Of a stretch of 64,000 nucleotides of DNA, positions 59,258 through 64,000 are shown one piece after another (positions within the stretch are counted from its first letter, which is position 1; every line of letters begins with the position of its first letter). Both the position numbers and the translations under genes were made by a program. This DNA comes from Sinotaia quadrata (Eukaryota; Mollusca; Gastropoda; Architaenioglossa; Viviparidae): the NCBI GenBank assembly GCA_028829895.1, contig CM054177.1, forward strand, positions 46,395,164-46,459,163, given 5' to 3'. The notes under the pieces were generated by a model that was not told the origin of the DNA, ran no database searches, and saw nothing but the letters and a program-made list of their open reading frames with translations.

Positions 59258-59372
59258 GCTAAGATATCTTTAAGGTGATATCTATGATATCTTTAAGGTG
59301 ATATCTATGATATCTTAAAGGTGATATCTATGATATCTTAAAGGTGATATCTATGATATCTTTAAGGTGCTA
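59258..59372. repeat. 23-bp tandem array, 5 copies
   Basis: AAGGTGATATCTATGATATC plus TTT, repeated. Each unit contains the palindromic words GATATC twice, so single strands could fold. Confidence 0.95.
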
Positions 59373-59494
59373 CCGTTGTGATAATTCACTGTGTGTGTAT
59401 GTATGTGTGTGTTCTTTCATGCGCATTTGACTTCACTGCAAACACAGACTGCCAAACGCTCTGTATTGTTCACTTTCATTTCCTTTTGACCGCA

Positions 59495-60400
59495 GTAATA
59501 ATGCCTAAGAGGCGTCATTATCCTATTGTTTCTCGTCTTACAAGGACATGGTATTTTTCCCCAAAGAGGCGTCATTATCCTGTTTTATTTCTTCTTTGTT
59601 TCTTGCGAGCCATGCTTTTCAATTATCCTATTTCGTTTTTTTACTAGCCACGTTTTTACCATTATCATGTTTAGCTTGTTATACTAGTCACGTTTTTACC
59701 ATTATCCTATTTCCCTTGTTTTACTAGCCAAGTTTTTATCATTATCCTATTTAGCATGTTTTACGAGCCATGTTTTTACCATTATCCTATTTAGCTTGTT
59801 TTACAAGCCATGTTTTTACCATTATCCTATTTAGTTTTTTTACGAGCCATGTTTTTACCATTATCCTATTTAGATTCTTTTACAAGCCATGTTTTTACCA
59901 TTATCTTATTTAGATTGTTTTACAAGCCATGTTTTTACCATTATCCTATTTAGTTTTTTTACGAGCCATGTTTTTACCATTATCCTATTTAGATTGTTTT
60001 ACAAGCCATGTTTTTACCATTATCCTATTTAGTTTTTTTACGAGCCATCTTTTTACCATTATCCTATTTAGATTGTTTTACAAGCCATGTTTTTACCATT
60101 ATCCTATTTAGTTTTTTTACGAGCCATGTTTTACCAGAGGCACAATTACCAAAGTGTTTCTCGTCTTAACAGTCAAGTCTTGTCGCCAAAAGGCGTCATT
60201 CCTATAGTATTGCATTTATTCTAAATTAATGTTTTGTGCCAAAGAGACTACATTGCCATAGTGTTTCTCGTCTTACAAGTTGTTTTATGCCAAAAGGGTG
60301 TCATTACCATATCACTTCACGTATTTCAAGTCGTGTTGTTACCAAAGAGGCGTCTTTACCTAAGTGTTTATCGCCTTACAATTCAGGTTGTTATCAAAGC
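59495..60400. repeat. 39-bp array flanked by degenerate about 60-bp relatives
   Basis: The central unit is ATGTTTTTACCATTATCCTA followed by TTTAGATTGTTTTACAAGCC, about 13 copies from 59620 to 60135. On both sides longer degenerate units share CCAAAGAGGCGTCATTACC, GTGTTTCTCGTCTTACAAG. The 39-bp unit looks like a shortened form of the longer one (both hold ATTACC/ATTATCC and TTACAAGCC), so the array evolved by internal deletion and re-amplification. Confidence 0.9.
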
Positions 60401-60889
60401 GAGGGGCAAAGATTGTTCGCTCACAATTACATAAGTGAAATATATCACTACTCCATTTTCCCCAAGTCTATCATTACCCCTACTACTATTATCACACTAC
60501 CCACACCATCTTCATTATTATAATCATCACCTAAACAAAATCATATCGTCACCACTTGCGCCATTATTATCATAACACTACATCTACCATCATGACCACC
60601 ATCAATATGCCCACTACCACCCACCCAGCCAACACCCCGCCATCATCACTATATCAGTCGATATTATAACCTCCATCATCCTGACATCATCATCATTAAT
60701 CTAAAAATAAACCCCACGCCCGAAATTCCGTTCACCTACGAAATACGAAACTATTTATAAACTGAGAAAAATCAAACAACTTAAAGTAAGAAAGCCAGGC
60801 CGTCAAAGTACATAACGAATTTAAGGTTGTCTTTGATACAAATCACAAATATTTCAAAACTGCCTGAGAGAGAGGGGGGGGGGGGGCTT
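60401..60889. other. CAC/ATC-rich low complexity and unassigned sequence
   Basis: Simple ATCACC/CATCATC-like sequence runs from 60460 to 60700. A GAGAGAG then poly-G run lies at 60864-60887. Confidence 0.6.
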
Positions 60890-61390
60890 AAAGTTTATTA
60901 AAGAAATGCTATTCATTTTGTTAACAGAACATAAATTTATGCAAAATAATCAATGTGTATCAGACAGTTTACAATTATCAATAATCAATTGGTTGGTTAT
61001 GTTAATTACACAATGAAGCAAGTAATAAACAATAATCTAAAAATATTTTTATAGACCTTGAATTACTAAGAATGACACAATAATGTGTTCAAAATATAAT
61101 TTATAATTCCTTCACTGCAATACTGAAATAGATTTTCTCACCTTGATACGGCAGAGTGAAATTCTGTTATGATTTTAGCCTTGGTACATTTATCATTCAC
61201 CCAAGGCAGGCAATCTGTTTTCACGGGAACGATCGAAAATGTCTGCTGGGTTTGGTGTTTGCACTGTTTTTAAACCACTCGCTGATGATGTTGGGAAAAC
61301 CGGAAAGGATTTATTTATAAAACCATAGTTTTTCAATCTATAGATAGTATATAAAAATAAGAAGATAGAATATTTTCTAACCAATTAAGT
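60890..61390 (-). repeat. dispersed repeat family A, copy 3
   Basis: The reverse complement matches copy 1 from AACTATGGTTTTATAAATAA through CCGGTTTTCCCAACATCATC, GCAGACATTTTCGATCG, CTGCCGTATCAAG, ATAATTGTAAACTGTCTGAT to ATGTTCTGTTAACAA. A 63-codon frame (NKSFPVFPTSSASG, NPADIFDRSREN) corresponds to the frame of copy 1. Confidence 0.78.
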
Positions 61391-61454
61391 GGTTAAATAC
61401 ACACACAGGTAACCTGTCAAAGTGTCATCACATTACCACTGATCTTGGTCTGGG

Positions 61455-61645
61455 ATGTGTCTTATGTATTTAGTAATGTTTTTGCCTGGAATGTCTTATG
61501 TATTTAGTTATTGTTCTTTGTCTAGAAGATAACTTAAGTATTTAGTTATTGTTTCTTTCTGGACTGTTTATGTATTAAGTTAACATTCTCTCTCGCGTGT
61601 CTTGTGTATTTAGCTAATGTTCTTATGTGGAATGCATTGCACACA
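61455..61645. repeat. about 40-bp degenerate tandem array, 5 copies
   Basis: Core GTCTTATGTATTTAGTTAAT then GTTCTTTGTCTGGAAT, with substitutions. A short (CA)n follows at 61638-61658. Confidence 0.88.
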
Positions 61646-61830
61646 CACACACACACATTTGAAACAATTTTTCTGAACAAACTTAAAGACATTTACTCTA
61701 GGAGAAGTATTCTTTCAAAAAGTGCAAAATATGTTTTTAAGATATTTTCTTTTAAAAACAAAATTGTCAGGAAATAAATAAGTCAGGGCAAGCCATTGAG
61801 TTCAATTGGTGATGTTTGTCGTTAAGATGT
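61646..61830. other. unassigned sequence
   Basis: Nothing recognised. Confidence 0.5.
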
Positions 61831-62022
61831 TTTACAAGTCATTATGCAAGTCATTTTACAAGTCATTATGCAAGTTATTTTACAAGTCATTATGCAAGTC
61901 ATTTTACAAGTCATTATGCAAGTCATTTTACAAGTCATTATGCAAGTCATTTTACAAGTCATTATGCAAGTCATTTTACAAGTCATTATGCAAGTCATTT
62001 TACAAGTCATTATGCAAGTTAG
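61831..62022. repeat. 24-bp tandem array, 8 copies
   Basis: The unit is TTTTACAAGTCATTATGCAA plus GTCA. It is itself a doubled 12-mer (CAAGTCATTxTx), and 24 is a multiple of three, so four frames on both strands stay open. None is a gene. Confidence 0.97.
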
Positions 62023-62369
62023 GTTTCGAGCTGTAAATCTGTCAAAGAGTGTTTAAATCAAAATCTGTTACCATAAACCAATCCCTGGTTGTTACATTAT
62101 CTTTATAATAAACCATCGAAGCACATCATAATTGTTTCACAATCTTTTTTTTAATAAACCAAAGAGACAGAAGTATTTTTCTTAAGAGCTTACACAATAA
62201 AACACTATTTACACGTCAATGATCTTCTAACAGATTATTTCTTCGCATGATTATTTTTAAGACTTCAGGTGGAGCCGAGTTTCCGCGACATTTTTAATCA
62301 AGATCTTTTTAAAAATTAAAAACTCAGTCCTATAGCAAACCAAACCAAACAGAAATTTCTCAGTTATTT
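62023..62369. other. AT-rich unassigned sequence
   Basis: No gene or repeat is evident. Confidence 0.5.
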
Positions 62370-62690
62370 TAAAGTGTCTCATTTCAAGATATTTTGCAAC
62401 AAGCAGAAATGACTCAGTTATTACAAAGCGTCTTAATTCAAGATATTTTGCAACAAGCAGAAATGACTCAGTTATTACAAAGCGTCTTAATTCAAGATAT
62501 TTTGCAACAAGCAGAAATGACTCAGTTATTACAAAGCGTCTTAATTCAAGATATTTTGCAACAAGCAGAAATGACTCAGTTATTACAAAGCGTCTTAATT
62601 CAAGATATTTTGCAACAAGCAGAAATGACTCAGTTATTACAAAGCGTCTTAATTCAAGATATTTTGCAACAAGGAGAAATAACTAAGTCA
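62370..62690. repeat. 54-bp tandem array, 5.5 copies
   Basis: The unit is TTACAAAGCGTCTTAATTCA followed by AGATATTTTGCAACAAGCAG and AAATGACTCAGTTA. It gives an 18-residue repeat (LQSVLIQDILQQAEMTQL) in an open frame of 111 codons at 62394-62729. The copies are identical at DNA level, including silent positions, so there is no sign of protein selection. Confidence 0.97.
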
Positions 62691-63154
62691 TTAAGCGAAA
62701 ACATTTACAAATTAACATTGACAGTGTAAATTTGGTCTACCTCAGTTAATAACATTTCTTCATAATTATTATATTTAAGTCAATAGACAACAGTGCATGT
62801 CGGACCCGTCCACAGTTCACACTACGAAATCTATCTTATAGCACTCGTTACACTTAGCGCAGTTCAGTCAACGAGACGTTTTTCATCAAGATGATTATTA
62901 CAAACCGTTAAATCAATCGCTTAATCACGTGATACCCTTTTCTTCAAAGTCTCTTATTACAAGTCAGTTAAATTAAATCGAGCGAAACACTTGTCTCGGA
63001 TATTTCCTACATAAGTATTATTTTATTGCAAGGCACTAAACAAAGAGAAGACTAAAAATCTCACCGCTGAGACCCTTGCGGCCTAAAAATTTTACAGTGC
63101 ACAAATAAATACTCAGAGAAACACATACAACACTGCATGCACCACACATAATTA
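62691..63154. other. unassigned sequence
   Basis: AT-rich, no gene evident. Confidence 0.5.
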
Positions 63155-63348
<194 letters not shown>

Positions 63349-63726
63349 CTTCAGAATGAGAGAACAACTGTAATCGCGATCCCAAAGAACGAGCGTTAAT
63401 GACTAGTCGTGACTGAGTAGCCAAGCCAAGAATGGTTTGATTATGGATCGCCTAGAGGAGTGTGGTTTCATGGCATTCTTTATGAAGCATTGTGGTATAC
63501 AGGAATAAAAAGGCACTGATATCCTGCACACAGTGCTGCGCACGGACTGGGAAACAGCACCATTGATTTCGACGACATCTTGAATAACAACAGCAAACCA
63601 GTCAATTACAGTTGCACTTTTTATAAAAAATGCTTGTATTTTTTAATATCAGGCTTTTACTCTCGACACCAATGGACGAGCAAGAATATTAAAACTCATG
63701 TACATTCATCATACACACACACGCAC

Positions 63727-63807
<81 letters not shown>

Positions 63808-64000
63808 TTTTATTCTTAAGAGAAACGCATTTGCTCGGAATTTATTATTTTTTTTAAAACAAAGAAAGATGACTTACATGACAGTAGAACACTATCGTGC
63901 TTAGAATATGATCCGTCTTCAAGAACTACGCAATTTCCTTAATTTAAACTTTGTAATTGAAAACGTTTGTGGTTATTACACAGGATTAGAATTCAACCTG
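63349..64000. other. unassigned sequence with (CA)n
   Basis: (CA)n with a few CG variants runs from 63712 to 63806. Frames over it are artefacts. No gene is evident to the window end. Confidence 0.6.

Noticed and set aside
61806..62056. Four overlapping frames on both strands (SHYASHFT, KMTCIMTC and others)
   Set aside because: All come from one 24-bp DNA repeat; no frame is favoured.

Overview
The window is animal (metazoan) nuclear DNA. It has intron-split coding sequence with GT-AG boundaries, an AT-rich and extremely repeat-dense background, long (CA)n, (CT)n and (ATCT)n microsatellites, and decayed copies of typical eukaryotic transposon families (pogo, mariner, hAT, Gypsy, CR1/Jockey-like). 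The microsatellite and minisatellite load and the style of the one host gene suggest an invertebrate, most likely a mollusc and perhaps a cephalopod. That taxonomic guess is inference only.

One host gene is clear. The left 7 kb carries, on the minus strand, the first three coding exons of an SLC12-family cation-chloride cotransporter of the NKCC (Na-K-2Cl) type: exon 1 at 6771-6355, exon 2 at 3490-3356 and exon 3 at 1556-1385. The splice sites fit in phase 0, and the reading runs from the regulatory cytoplasmic N-terminus (RFQV kinase-docking motif, phospho-acceptor segment) into transmembrane helix 1. The rest of the gene lies beyond the left edge. Its introns hold a 65-bp tandem array, a small hAT remnant and, if the last intron reaches that far, a pogo transposase fragment.

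From about 7 kb to 64 kb no intact host gene can be defended. The main coding relics are: an intact 179-codon ORF with a retrotransposon-type N-terminal domain (16244-16783); a mariner deletion derivative with near-perfect ends (21922-22150); a hAT-type short element with a target duplication (26328-26698); a pogo-type MITE (28657-28829); a 4.3-kb decayed hAT element of the ZMYM1-like type (30199-about 34524); a Gypsy RT/RNase H fragment (35130-34645); a CR1/Jockey-like RT fragment (41690-42433); an unrecognised 202-codon ORF (38118-38726); and an unrecognised frameshifted coding relic (56530-56783). Three dispersed repeat families (A, B, C) recur within the window.

The dominant theme is tandem repetition. 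About forty minisatellite arrays with units of roughly 20-95 bp, each of unrelated sequence, cover a large share of the window. Several arose inside transposon coding sequence: the hAT element alone carries five independent ones, including one that repeats its own start-codon region. One array (36500-37035) carries nine perfect TGACGTCA (CRE/ATF) octamers on a 34-bp period. I found no CRISPR array, no rRNA or tRNA gene I could defend, and no gene cluster that looks like a new biochemical system. The most unusual feature is the pervasive local tandem duplication.
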